From: an uncultured Bacteroidia bacterium
Lineage (GTDB): Bacteria > Bacteroidota > Bacteroidia > Bacteroidales > UBA932
NCBI GenBank assembly: GCA_902769525.1
Contig: CACXPG010000002.1
Span: forward strand, 124,001-188,000
Direction of reading: 5' to 3'
DNA: 64,000 nucleotides
Under the pieces are notes generated by a model. That model saw only the letters and a list, made by a program, of their open reading frames with translations. It was not told the origin of the DNA and did not search any database. Shown in pieces: positions 17,345 through 25,854 of the stretch (the first letter of the stretch is position 1; each line of letters begins with the position of its first letter). The position numbers and the translations under genes are program-made.

Positions 17345-18793
17345 TTACTTGTTTTCAGGCATTTCAAATATTCTGTTGCCGTTTACCTGGCGGATGAAGG
17401 CTTCTGCGGCCTTGCAGCGGTTCTCTATGCCGCGGAAGACTTCCATTGGAGTATGCCAGCCTTCAAAAACAGGCTCGAGATTCTGGCTCTTGTGGCAGTA
17501 GCATGCTTTGTACTTTTCTTCCAGTACGGATGTTATATCCACATAGTCAGTCGGATTGAAGTTCTGCGTCTGGACACCGGTCATAACCTCGAAGTAATAC
17601 AGGTCGAAGCTCCTTCCGGTTCTTCTCCAGCTGTCATAGACCAGGATGGAGCAGATGCGGTGGTCTCTGTGACCGTCTATAGGCCAGTGGGTGAAGACTA
17701 TATCCGGATCTTCATCCTGGATGAGAGCAAGCATCTCGTCGTAGCGGGCCTTGTTGATTTCTGTCTGGCCGTCTATCTGGGTGAGGAACACGTGGTCCGC
17801 ACCGGTGATTGCGCAGGCGTTCTTGACCTCCTCGCTTCTGATTTTGGCTGCTTCATCTCCCTTTACTCCTTCTATACCGGCCTCTCCTCTTGTAAGATAG
17901 ACACACTTGACGTCATAGCCGGCACGTTTCATAAGGATCATCGTTCCGCCGCAGCCTGTCTCGGGATCATCCGGATGAGCCCCTATCACAAGCACTTTCT
18001 TAGGCAGGGTTCCGTCCACGATTTTCTGTGCCAGGACAGGATAATTGGTGGTTATCTGGTCCACTCCAAGAGCGGCCATGCGCTTGATGTCGCGTTTCTT
18101 GTCCACGGTCCAGACATTTACCTCCATACCCAGGTCATGAGCCCTCTTCACCCACTCAGGATGCTTGTCAAATACCGTGTAGTGGTAGTCCAGACCCTTG
18201 ATGCCCAGAGAGTTGAGTTCATCTGGCGATTTCTCTCCGCCCAGATACTGCACCATAGTCTTCGGATATTTCTTTGCGGCTGCCTTGCACACTTCCAGGC
18301 TGAAGGAGATTATGGTCAGGTTGTCCATATCGATACGGTGCTTCTTGAGAGCCTGCGCAACTTTGTCAAAACAAGGGACATAACCTTCCTTATCGCGATA
18401 ATCTTCCTTGATTTCCAGAACAGGACGGATCTTTGATTTCTTGATAAGCACGAGCAGTTCGTCCAGTGAAGGCACCGCCTCGCCGTTAGAAAGACGCTCT
18501 CCCCTTACAGTGTTAAATGTCTCTTTCTGGACATCTGCAAGTGACACGATCTTAGGGCCGTGGCATACGACCAGCTGCCCGTCAGAGGTCATGTTTACAT
18601 CGAATTCCGAGCCCCAGGCCCCTATCTGGTCTGCAGCCCTGTAGGAAGCCAGCGAGTTCTGAGGGGTTTCGACATTGCCTTTACCGGTTTCGTTGACATT
18701 CCAGTGCCCGCGATGGGCAATGATCTTGGCCTGGGCAGACAAAAAGGCGGTCTGCGCCAGTATGGCGGCCAAAACAAGAATTATTCTGCGCAT
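17345..18793 (-). CDS. GDPD / PIG-L deacetylase fusion protein
   Basis: The 482-residue secreted protein (signal peptide about 1-20) joins two enzymes. Residues about 22-262 are a glycerophosphodiester phosphodiesterase: IAHRGHW, the metal-binding EFD, CHGPK for the second catalytic His and VLEIKE. Residues about 267-470 are a PIG-L/LmbE-type zinc deacetylase: IGAHPDDPETGCGG and THWPIDGHRDH. All key residues of both halves are present. The pairing suggests sequential attack on one substrate, such as a glycosylated or N-acylated glycerophosphodiester, but this is inference. It lies 8 bp downstream of the Dcu carrier. Confidence 0.88.
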   Translation of the reverse strand: MRRIILVLAAILAQTAFLSAQAKIIAHRGHWNVNETGKGNVETPQNSLASYRAADQIGAWGSEFDVNMTSDGQLVVCHGPKIVSLADVQKETFNTVRGERLSNGEAVPSLDELLVLIKKSKIRPVLEIKEDYRDKEGYVPCFDKVAQALKKHRIDMDNLTIISFSLEVCKAAAKKYPKTMVQYLGGEKSPDELNSLGIKGLDYHYTVFDKHPEWVKRAHDLGMEVNVWTVDKKRDIKRMAALGVDQITTNYPVLAQKIVDGTLPKKVLVIGAHPDDPETGCGGTMILMKRAGYDVKCVYLTRGEAGIEGVKGDEAAKIRSEEVKNACAITGADHVFLTQIDGQTEINKARYDEMLALIQDEDPDIVFTHWPIDGHRDHRICSILVYDSWRRTGRSFDLYYFEVMTGVQTQNFNPTDYVDITSVLEEKYKACYCHKSQNLEPVFEGWHTPMEVFRGIENRCKAAEAFIRQVNGNRIFEMPENK

Positions 18794-18801
18794 ATTTTAG
18801 A

Positions 18802-20187
18802 TTATTGTATAAACCCGGCAAAATAGCCTGAAAATACGGTTGTAGTCAGCAGGTATCCGATTATCGTCGAGACCGCTACGGAAATAAGGCCTGGTATCAT
18901 GAAACTGTGGTTGAGAAGATACTTGCCTATCACCGTGGTGCCGCTACGGTCGAAGTTCACGGTCGCGATGTCTGAAGGATAGTTAGGAATAAAGAAGTAT
19001 CCGTAAACGCTCGGGAGTATACCCAAAAGCACCGGACCGGCTATGCCCAGCTCGTAGGCCAGAGGCAGCATTGCCACAACCACCGCTCCCTGGGAGTTTA
19101 TAAGCACGGACACCAGGAAGAACACGAAGGCGATTGACCAAGGATAGCTCTGCACCATGTGGGCCAGCATAACCTTCATCTGATCCAGGTAATTGCTAAA
19201 GTATGTATCTGCCAGCCAGGCGATTCCGTAGATAGCAACCACTGCCACCATACCGCTCTGCCATACTGCTCCGCCGACAGCCTTCTTTGGCTCGGCCTTG
19301 CAGAACATAATGTTTGCGGCGGCGGCCGTGAGCATAATGATCTGGATGATTATGTTCATCTTAGGGATGCCCATATGCTGGGCCAGAGTGATGCTCTCCC
19401 CGTTCTTGTCCACGTGAATCATCTGGCAGAAAGCGAAGAACACGATCACCAGCAGCGCTCCCAGGAACACATAGACAGAAGCCTTTGCGCTCTTGCTGAT
19501 CTCCTTGTCAAGGGTGGTGGCGCTGTTGCCGTACATATACTTGAATGTCTCGGGATCAGACTTTCTCCTCAAGAAATCAGGATCCTTGTCCAGGTCTTTT
19601 CCTCTGCGATATGAGTATAGGGACGCGCAGATAAGACCGCACAGGCAGGCCGGGATGGTGATCATCAGAACCTGCGGTATCGAAACCATGAAGCCGTTGG
19701 CGTTGGAAATGGTCACGAAAGCCACAACCGCAGCCGCAATCGGCGAACAGGTGATTCCCACCTGGGAGGCAATTGAAGCCACTCCGCAAGGCCTTTCAGG
19801 ACGGATGTTCTTCTTGAGGGCTATATCGCAGATGATAGGCATCAGCGTATAGACCACATGGCCGGTTCCCACCAGAACGGTGAGGAAGAAAGTGGTTATC
19901 GGAGCCAGGAAGGTGATGTTTCCGGGGTGCTTTCGGAGCATCTTCTCAGCGATCTGGATCATCCAGTCCATACCGCCCGAAGCCTGAAGAGTTCCGGCGC
20001 AGGTAACCGCAGCGATAATAATATAGATAACATCTGTAGGAGGTGTTCCGGGCTTCATCCCGAAGCCGAACACAAGAATGGCCAGACCAATACCTGATAT
20101 TGCACCAAGGGCAAGACTGCCGTAACGTGAACCCACATACAATGCTGCCAGCACTATAAGGAGTTCTATAATCATAAGTGTACTCAT
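18802..20187 (-). CDS. dcuA: Dcu-type anaerobic C4-dicarboxylate transporter
   Basis: The 461-residue polytopic membrane protein has about ten to twelve hydrophobic segments and the DcuA/DcuB family blocks TCAGTLQASGGMDWM, FLTVLVGTGHVVYTLMPII, SQVGITCSPIAAAV, INSQGAVVVAMLPLA and FFIPNYPSDIATVNFDRSGTT. Family members exchange fumarate, malate, aspartate and succinate across the inner membrane under anaerobic conditions. DcuA versus DcuB cannot be separated reliably here. A TATCTTTG -7 box precedes it, and the GDPD/PIG-L gene follows after 8 bp. Confidence 0.88.
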   Translation of the reverse strand: MSTLMIIELLIVLAALYVGSRYGSLALGAISGIGLAILVFGFGMKPGTPPTDVIYIIIAAVTCAGTLQASGGMDWMIQIAEKMLRKHPGNITFLAPITTFFLTVLVGTGHVVYTLMPIICDIALKKNIRPERPCGVASIASQVGITCSPIAAAVVAFVTISNANGFMVSIPQVLMITIPACLCGLICASLYSYRRGKDLDKDPDFLRRKSDPETFKYMYGNSATTLDKEISKSAKASVYVFLGALLVIVFFAFCQMIHVDKNGESITLAQHMGIPKMNIIIQIIMLTAAAANIMFCKAEPKKAVGGAVWQSGMVAVVAIYGIAWLADTYFSNYLDQMKVMLAHMVQSYPWSIAFVFFLVSVLINSQGAVVVAMLPLAYELGIAGPVLLGILPSVYGYFFIPNYPSDIATVNFDRSGTTVIGKYLLNHSFMIPGLISVAVSTIIGYLLTTTVFSGYFAGFIQ

Positions 20188-20206
20188 AGGTTATTGTTTG
20201 ATTACC

Positions 20207-20214
20207 CAAAGATA
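20207..20214 (-). promoter_or_regulatory. -7 box (TATCTTTG) for the Dcu gene
   Basis: An exact TAnnTTTG on the minus strand lies 20 nt upstream of the ATG at 20,187. No TTG is seen at standard -33 spacing. Confidence 0.5.
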
Positions 20215-20291
20215 ACCATTTTGCTCGCCATTTCACAGCATTCAGTCAGGCAACTTTGCATTTTTTGCCAAATAAGTTTCTTTGCACACTC

Positions 20292-20321
20292 TTGTCAGTT
20301 GAGCAAGTTGTATTATATTTG
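20292..20321 (+). promoter_or_regulatory. Promoter of pfkA (TTG-N19-TATATTTG)
   Basis: TTG at 20,292-20,294 and TATATTTG at 20,314-20,321, 19 nt apart, match the Bacteroidetes -33/-7 consensus. The expected start falls on an ATCGCGAT palindrome (20,327-20,334), 10 nt before the ATG. Confidence 0.65.
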
Positions 20322-20344
20322 CCTTAATCGCGATAGAATAAAGT

Positions 20345-21334
20345 ATGAATAACAGCAAGATTAATAAAATCGGTGTTCTGACATCCGGTGGAGATGCTCC
20401 GGGAATGAATGCCGCCATAAGATCGGTTGTAAGGAGCTGCATCTACAACAACGTCATCCCAGTGGGAATTCACAAAGGATACAAAGGGCTTGTCAGGAAG
20501 GATTTCGAGACAATGCAGAGCCATTCTGTCTCAAAGATCATACAGTTGGGAGGCACAATCCTCAAATCCAGCAGACTGCCGGAATTTGCAACAGACAAGA
20601 TGCTCAGGAAGATGGCTATAGACAACCTCAAGGAAGACATGATAGACGCCCTTGTCGTCATTGGAGGAGACGGGTCTTTCCGAGGTGCTGATCTCCTGTC
20701 AGACGAATTTGGCTTCCCTATTGTAGGCATACCAGGCACAATAGACAACGACATATTCGGAACAGACTTCACCATAGGCTTCGACACGGCTACAAACACT
20801 GCAGTAGAAGCCATTGACAAGATCAGGGACACGGCAGATTCCCACAACCACCTCTTCTTTGTGGAGGTTATGGGACGTGACGCCGGTTTTATAGCTACCT
20901 ATACTGCAATAGCAACAGGCGCTGAGGCGACAGTCATCCCCGAAGTTCCGGCCACAATAGAAAGTATCTGCTCATATATGCAGACAGAACGCAGGAAGGA
21001 CAAGACAAGCGGAATCGTCATCGTCTCCGAAGGATCCCAACTGGGCAGCGCTCAGGAAATCGCAGAAAAGGTCAAAGAAAAGCTTCCTGAGTACAAAACC
21101 AGGGTCACTACTCTTGGCCATATCCAGAGAGGCGGCTCTCCTTCGACAAGGGACAGGGTATTGGCCAGCATGCTCGGCAATTATGCCGTAAATGCCCTGA
21201 TTGAAGGGAAGAGCGGCGTAATGGTTGGAATCACGGGAGGAAAAGTCTCTTACACCCCTTTCAAGGAAGCCTGTTCCAAACACAACCCCATAGACTTGGA
21301 CATGCTCACAATAGCAAAAATCCTCTCGATCTGA
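20345..21334 (+). CDS. pfkA: ATP-dependent 6-phosphofructokinase
   Basis: The 329-residue product has LTSGGDAPGMNAAIR at the nucleotide site, GGDGSFRGA, PGTIDNDIFGTD with the catalytic Asp, MGRDAGF and LGHIQRGGSPS. Gly instead of Asp in GGDGS points to ATP rather than pyrophosphate as donor. It phosphorylates fructose 6-phosphate in glycolysis. A single gene with its own promoter; its last codons form part of the terminator stem. Confidence 0.95.
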   Translation: MNNSKINKIGVLTSGGDAPGMNAAIRSVVRSCIYNNVIPVGIHKGYKGLVRKDFETMQSHSVSKIIQLGGTILKSSRLPEFATDKMLRKMAIDNLKEDMIDALVVIGGDGSFRGADLLSDEFGFPIVGIPGTIDNDIFGTDFTIGFDTATNTAVEAIDKIRDTADSHNHLFFVEVMGRDAGFIATYTAIATGAEATVIPEVPATIESICSYMQTERRKDKTSGIVIVSEGSQLGSAQEIAEKVKEKLPEYKTRVTTLGHIQRGGSPSTRDRVLASMLGNYAVNALIEGKSGVMVGITGGKVSYTPFKEACSKHNPIDLDMLTIAKILSI

Positions 21335-21344
21335 GAGGATTTTT
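21316..21344. terminator. Terminator overlapping the pfkA stop codon
   Basis: A perfect 12-bp stem (AAAAATCCTCTC / GAGAGGATTTTT) with a 5-nt loop overlaps the last pfkA codons and the TGA. It carries A/T runs for use by pfkA and by the convergent outer-membrane gene. Confidence 0.85.
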
Positions 21345-21373
21345 GATTTGTAACTCTTATTTTACCCAAAGAC

Positions 21374-22705
21374 TCAGAAAGTGAAGTCCACTCCAATTCC
21401 GAACACGTTGTTGGTACGGCTATATTTTGAATAGCCAATCGTCTGAGGCTTAGTGTGGTCCTTGTAATTGGAAGTAAAATATGAAGCGTTAAGAGTAATG
21501 TTCTCGTTAACCTTGTACCCTACTCCGAATCCGAAGGAAGTGCAGCTGAGGTTGAAGTTCATGTCTGAATAGTTGTCCTCCTTCTGGTTGTAGAAAGTGT
21601 GCTGGAGACCTGCGCTGACCTCGAATTTCTTTGTAACGTCGAACTCCACGCCAAAGGTAATCTCATCGGTATCCTTGAGCAAGGAGGTGTTCCACTGCTT
21701 GGTGTCAAGGTCGAAGTAATGATTGTATCCGGCGTCTATCCTCAGGTAAGGAAGCGGAGAAACCTCTGCGCCGAAAGCCAGTAACGAAGGCATGTCTGCA
21801 TTGTGCTTTGCACCGTCGAGATATTTGGCGAAAGCAGGCTGGCCGGCCGCCAGGGCGTTGAAGGCATCGTTGTTCTTAGCCTTGCTCTTGACTTCCAGGC
21901 TAGTCCTGAACTCATATCTGAGAGCCAGGTTAAGGTACTCGTTAGGACGATAGTCCACTCCAATTATAGGCGAAATGCCGAATCCGGTCTGCTTGCAGTC
22001 CAGAATATAAGAATTGTCGGACTTTATGATGTCGCCGCCAATGGTCCTGAATGTAATGTCCTCAACGGCTCCCTTGAAATGGTTGGAAGCGATGATTCCC
22101 CTAAGGCCCAGGCTGACACTCAGCTTGTCGCCGATTTTTCTGGCTGCAGCCATGGTGACACCGTAGTAGAAAGACTTTCCGTCCACGTGCTGGTTTAGGC
22201 TGTAGCCTCCGAACAGGGCGCCCATCTTAGCCATACCCATCTGGCCTACAAGGGCTTCAAAGGCTCCGATTCCGTCCTTGAACTTGCACTCTCCACCGCC
22301 TCCAAGGACTCCGAAACCTAACTGGAAAGACCAGTCACCCATATTATATGCGGCAAAAAGCGAAGGCTGCATAAGCACATCCACCTTGCCCCTGAACTTG
22401 CGGCTGAAAGACCCGTCTGCCTCAGCGATGCCAGGATTCAGATAGTTGGCACCGAAAAGAGGACCGTAATTGGAATACACGTCCCTGGTCTGGTGAGGGC
22501 TCTGCCAATTGAACTGGATATGCCATCCGTCACTCAAGAAAGCCGTTCCGGCAGGATTGAAGTACACTCCGTCAATCCCTATCGCTCCGACTCTCGCCGG
22601 ATTTCTGAGAAAACGTATGCTCTGGTTTGTATTTGTCAGGTAGTCTCCGGCATATACCGCCGCCGCAACGACGAGAGCCGCAGCCGTCAAAAGAAGTTTT
22701 TTCAT
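21374..22705 (-). CDS. FadL/OmpP1-like outer-membrane transport protein
   Basis: The product (443 residues from the ATG at 22,705; an in-frame ATG lies 9 nt earlier) has a signal peptide ending near YAGDY and the OmpP1/FadL/TodX pattern: IGIDGVYFNPAGTAFL near the N-terminus, then alternating beta strands and a terminal Phe (GIGVDFTF). FadL-type channels import hydrophobic compounds across the outer membrane; the ligand is unknown. It lies 13 bp downstream of another secreted-protein gene and ends at the terminator shared with pfkA. Confidence 0.82.
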   Translation of the reverse strand: MKKLLLTAAALVVAAAVYAGDYLTNTNQSIRFLRNPARVGAIGIDGVYFNPAGTAFLSDGWHIQFNWQSPHQTRDVYSNYGPLFGANYLNPGIAEADGSFSRKFRGKVDVLMQPSLFAAYNMGDWSFQLGFGVLGGGGECKFKDGIGAFEALVGQMGMAKMGALFGGYSLNQHVDGKSFYYGVTMAAARKIGDKLSVSLGLRGIIASNHFKGAVEDITFRTIGGDIIKSDNSYILDCKQTGFGISPIIGVDYRPNEYLNLALRYEFRTSLEVKSKAKNNDAFNALAAGQPAFAKYLDGAKHNADMPSLLAFGAEVSPLPYLRIDAGYNHYFDLDTKQWNTSLLKDTDEITFGVEFDVTKKFEVSAGLQHTFYNQKEDNYSDMNFNLSCTSFGFGVGYKVNENITLNASYFTSNYKDHTKPQTIGYSKYSRTNNVFGIGVDFTF

Positions 22706-22718
22706 AGGAATCAATGGT

Positions 22719-23642
22719 TTAATGTCTTGAAATAATCAAAAGAGGAATATTGTTGTCCAGGCATTTCTTGATGTCTTTTCCGCCGCTGACCACCTTGCAG
22801 TAGCTTACATCCGGACCCTGGATTTCCTTAACCCTTATCCTGCCAAGATAATGCTTGGAAGTCCTGTTGCCTATCTCGGTAAGCTGATAGACACCGAAAG
22901 TCAGGTCTGTGTACACGCCGTGGGCAGAGCCAAGGTCGATGTATACTTCCTTCTGCTTGTTGTTGCGGTCTGAGCCAACTTCTATGATATCTGCAGTCAG
23001 AGGGTAAACCTCGTCGTAATATCTTGCCACATAGCCGCAAACATATCCCAATGCCTTCTTGATGGCATTCTGGCGGGATGAGTACCATGAAGAGGATGAA
23101 TACTCGTTACTTTCCACGCTGAATGTATTGCTGTTGATTATTGTGCCGTTCAGGTCCTTGAGAGTCAAGGTAAAGAGAATCACGGCCCTGTAATCTTCGT
23201 GAGTAGTCTTTTTCACCTTTCCGTTCTTGTCCTTGTGCTCTTCCGTGAAGACCTTGGCCGTAGAGGTGATACTTGCTATGTTACCGTCTATTGTGAGTGC
23301 ATATTCAGGATTGTCTGACTCCGGCACAAAAAGCCTGTCGCGTACATTGAAACGGAATGCAAGGCTCAAGCCCCTTACAATCTCGGACCTGACAGCATCT
23401 GCATAGCCGTCGTGCTCCTGCTGGAACTCTCCTGAAACAACAGAAGCTATCACGTCCAGAACCTTGGAGCCGGTCTTTTTGTCCTGGGCTTTAGGAGTGT
23501 AGTAAATGTCGCCGACATAAAGGTCAAAACAATGGTTTCTGTCAAAACCATCTGCCTTTTCCTGAGCCTTGGACTGACTAGGAACCATCAGAAAACTTGC
23601 AGCCAAAACTGTAAAAAATACAGCAAAATTCAACTTTCTCAT
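22719..23642 (-). CDS. Secreted hypothetical protein
   Basis: The 307-residue product has a signal peptide (cleavage near SKAQ). The C-terminal part (about 215-290), with VYIDLGSAHGV, FGVYQL and GRIRVKEIQGPDVSYCKVV, resembles the small beta domain of FlgT_C-like proteins. The middle resembles the LpoB/CsgG-type fold seen in envelope-assembly lipoproteins. Both resemblances are weak and from memory. A TATCTTTG box precedes it and it is followed by the FadL-like barrel, so a role in the cell envelope is likely. Confidence 0.65.
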   Translation of the reverse strand: MRKLNFAVFFTVLAASFLMVPSQSKAQEKADGFDRNHCFDLYVGDIYYTPKAQDKKTGSKVLDVIASVVSGEFQQEHDGYADAVRSEIVRGLSLAFRFNVRDRLFVPESDNPEYALTIDGNIASITSTAKVFTEEHKDKNGKVKKTTHEDYRAVILFTLTLKDLNGTIINSNTFSVESNEYSSSSWYSSRQNAIKKALGYVCGYVARYYDEVYPLTADIIEVGSDRNNKQKEVYIDLGSAHGVYTDLTFGVYQLTEIGNRTSKHYLGRIRVKEIQGPDVSYCKVVSGGKDIKKCLDNNIPLLIISRH

Positions 23643-23670
23643 AAAAAAGATCTTATTTGTTATTTGCCTG

Positions 23671-23678
23671 CAAAGATA
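23671..23678 (-). promoter_or_regulatory. -7 box (TATCTTTG)
   Basis: An exact TAnnTTTG on the minus strand, 28 nt upstream of the ATG at 23,642. It is paired with a divergent box at 23,710. Confidence 0.5.
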
Positions 23679-23709
23679 GATTAAAATCCATTATAAACCT
23701 TTTTTTTAT

Positions 23710-23717
23710 TAATTTTG
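23710..23717 (+). promoter_or_regulatory. -7 box (TAATTTTG)
   Basis: An exact TAnnTTTG on the plus strand, 26-35 nt ahead of the two candidate ATGs of the lipoprotein gene. It is divergent from the box at 23,671-23,678. Confidence 0.48.
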
Positions 23718-23752
23718 GGAAATAATGCACCAGCACTATAAAAATGAATTCT

Positions 23753-24436
23753 ATGAAAAAGACATCATCCTCGGTTTTGGTTCCGCTCTTGATGTGCCTT
23801 CTTGTGTCGTGTTCTGTTGACAAGGATTATGACCTTAAAGACAAGAACATAGACTACAAGATAAATGCCGGGTCCCAGGTGGCTGTCCCTATCGGCAGCT
23901 TCACCACACTCAGGATTAACGGCCTGCTTACCCAGGAAGCAAGGGAGTATTTCCAGAAAGACGAAAACGACGACTTCATCTACGACCCGCAAGGAAAGGT
24001 CCTGACAGACTTCAACCTCGGGCATTACGAGCTTCACGGTCTGGAATTCATCGATCTGGGTAGTTTCGGAATTCCTGAAATCAAGTTCTACATAACATTC
24101 CAGAACACCCTGCCTTTCGAGTTTGACCTGAGCAGCCACGTGCTGGATACCTTGGGAAACCCGGTGCCGGATATCCCTGCAATCCTTGATAATGTAACCT
24201 TGAAGCCAGGATCAGCCGAGAACCCTTCAAACACAGACGGCATACTTGTCATTTCTCCTAAACAGACTCAGTCCGGGCTTGGATTCGACGGTTTCGACAT
24301 TTTATTGAAAGTACGGACAATGCCAACCTCTTCCATGTTCATTGACAAGCACCTTGGTCTTGCCCTTAAAAATGTGAGGATACAGCTCCCGCAGGGAATC
24401 AACTTCAGGATCAAGAAAAAACACCAAGAAGAATAA
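23753..24436 (+). CDS. Hypothetical lipoprotein
   Basis: Starting at the ATG at 23,753 (an in-frame ATG lies 9 nt earlier) gives 227 residues with a good lipoprotein signal (LLVSC lipobox). The mature part is beta-rich (VAVPIGSFTTLRI, IKFYITFQNTLPFEFDL). No family is recognised with confidence. It lies 11 bp upstream of the DUF5723-like barrel gene, so the two probably form an operon and may work together at the outer membrane. The C-terminus ends in a basic KKKHQEE stretch. Confidence 0.75.
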   Translation: MKKTSSSVLVPLLMCLLVSCSVDKDYDLKDKNIDYKINAGSQVAVPIGSFTTLRINGLLTQEAREYFQKDENDDFIYDPQGKVLTDFNLGHYELHGLEFIDLGSFGIPEIKFYITFQNTLPFEFDLSSHVLDTLGNPVPDIPAILDNVTLKPGSAENPSNTDGILVISPKQTQSGLGFDGFDILLKVRTMPTSSMFIDKHLGLALKNVRIQLPQGINFRIKKKHQEE

Positions 24437-24447
24437 TACTGATCGCG

Positions 24448-25854
24448 ATGAAAAACTCTATAAGAATCATATTGGCATCTTTTGCATTCCTGACCTCCGT
24501 TTATTCCGAATGCCAGGCCCAGGATCTTCAGAGTGCATATTTCATAGACAACTATACCTATTCATACCGTCTCAACCCGGCCTTCACCACCAAGAAGAGT
24601 TTCATTGGCGGACCGATTAGCAACGTCAACGCAGGAACCAACAGCAATGTAGGTCTTTCTACATTTTTCTATCCTCGCGACGGAAAGCTGGCCACTTTCA
24701 TGCACCCATCCGTCGACAGGGAGGAATTTCTGGGCAAACTGCACCAGACCAATAAGATAGGAGTTAATTTAAGCTACAACATAGCATCTGTAGGTTTTTG
24801 GACAAAAATCAAGAACAGGGATGTTTTCCAGACATTTGACATCAGTTTGCGCAACAACACTTCCCAAAAGATTCCATACGGCCTGTTCGATTTCTTGAAA
24901 GGAGGCGGAGAGGAATTTGTATACGACCTGTCACATGTCTATGGATACACCAGGACCTTCATGGAATTTGCCGGTGGCGCCGCTGTAAAGTTTGACAAGC
25001 TGACTCTTGGAGCAAGGGCAAAGCTCCTTTGGGGAACCAACATGATCAATATGAAGGTCGATCATATGATTGCCGAGCTTGATGGCTTCAGCTGGAGTGT
25101 GCAGTCTTTTGGAAGCATCACAGGAGCAGGTGGCGGAATCCGCAACAAAACAAAGAAAGGAGCCCTTGGAGAAGATTACGATGTTCTGGACTGGGACGGA
25201 ATTAAATGGAGGCCATTGGGCTTCGGAGGCGTTGGCGGAGCTATTGACTTGGGTGTCAAGTACGAAATCAACGATTACATAAATGTATCGGCATCTGTCA
25301 ATGACCTCGGTTTCATTGTCTGGAAAAATAAGGTGAACGCCATAAATGCCGGAAAAACCTACATTATCCAGATTGACGACATAGATTCCGAGGAAGGCAG
25401 CATCCTGGATGTTGTCAACGATGTAATCGACAAGTTCAAAAGCGTTTACGAATTCTATCCTGAAAAGAACAACTACTCTACGCAACTCCTTAGCATAAAT
25501 GCCAACCTTGGAGCTGAATTCAAGATGCCGTTCTACAGGAAAATGTCGGTAGGTATTCTGGCCACTACAAGAAACAGCCATGTCAACCGCTACAACGAGG
25601 TAAGGATGTCATTGAACGCGGCTCCGCTGAAGTGGCTGAGTTTCTCCCTCAGCTCTGCGTACACCACTTTCGGATGGGAAGTTGGCGGCATGGTCAACGT
25701 TTATGCCAAGAAGTTCAGCGCATATCTGGGTACAGACAGCTATTACTTCAACATGAACAGCCAGTTCCTGCCTATCCATGAAGCTAACGCTCACGTAGTG
25801 TTTGGAGTCAACTATCTGCTTACCAGAAATCCTTTCAAGCGTCACCGCCGCTAG
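24448..25854 (+). CDS. DUF5723-like outer-membrane beta-barrel protein
   Basis: The 468-residue product has a signal peptide and a long beta-strand-rich body beginning YSYRLNPAFTTKKSFIGGP, the pattern I associate with the Bacteroidetes DUF5723 family. Gly-rich segments (GAGGGIRNKTKKG, GFGGVGGAIDLGVKYE) suggest barrel strands and loops. Function is unknown. The ATG overlaps an ATCGCGAT palindrome. The stop codon overlaps that of the convergent DUF4421 gene in a shared CTAG. Confidence 0.72.
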   Translation: MKNSIRIILASFAFLTSVYSECQAQDLQSAYFIDNYTYSYRLNPAFTTKKSFIGGPISNVNAGTNSNVGLSTFFYPRDGKLATFMHPSVDREEFLGKLHQTNKIGVNLSYNIASVGFWTKIKNRDVFQTFDISLRNNTSQKIPYGLFDFLKGGGEEFVYDLSHVYGYTRTFMEFAGGAAVKFDKLTLGARAKLLWGTNMINMKVDHMIAELDGFSWSVQSFGSITGAGGGIRNKTKKGALGEDYDVLDWDGIKWRPLGFGGVGGAIDLGVKYEINDYINVSASVNDLGFIVWKNKVNAINAGKTYIIQIDDIDSEEGSILDVVNDVIDKFKSVYEFYPEKNNYSTQLLSINANLGAEFKMPFYRKMSVGILATTRNSHVNRYNEVRMSLNAAPLKWLSFSLSSAYTTFGWEVGGMVNVYAKKFSAYLGTDSYYFNMNSQFLPIHEANAHVVFGVNYLLTRNPFKRHRR

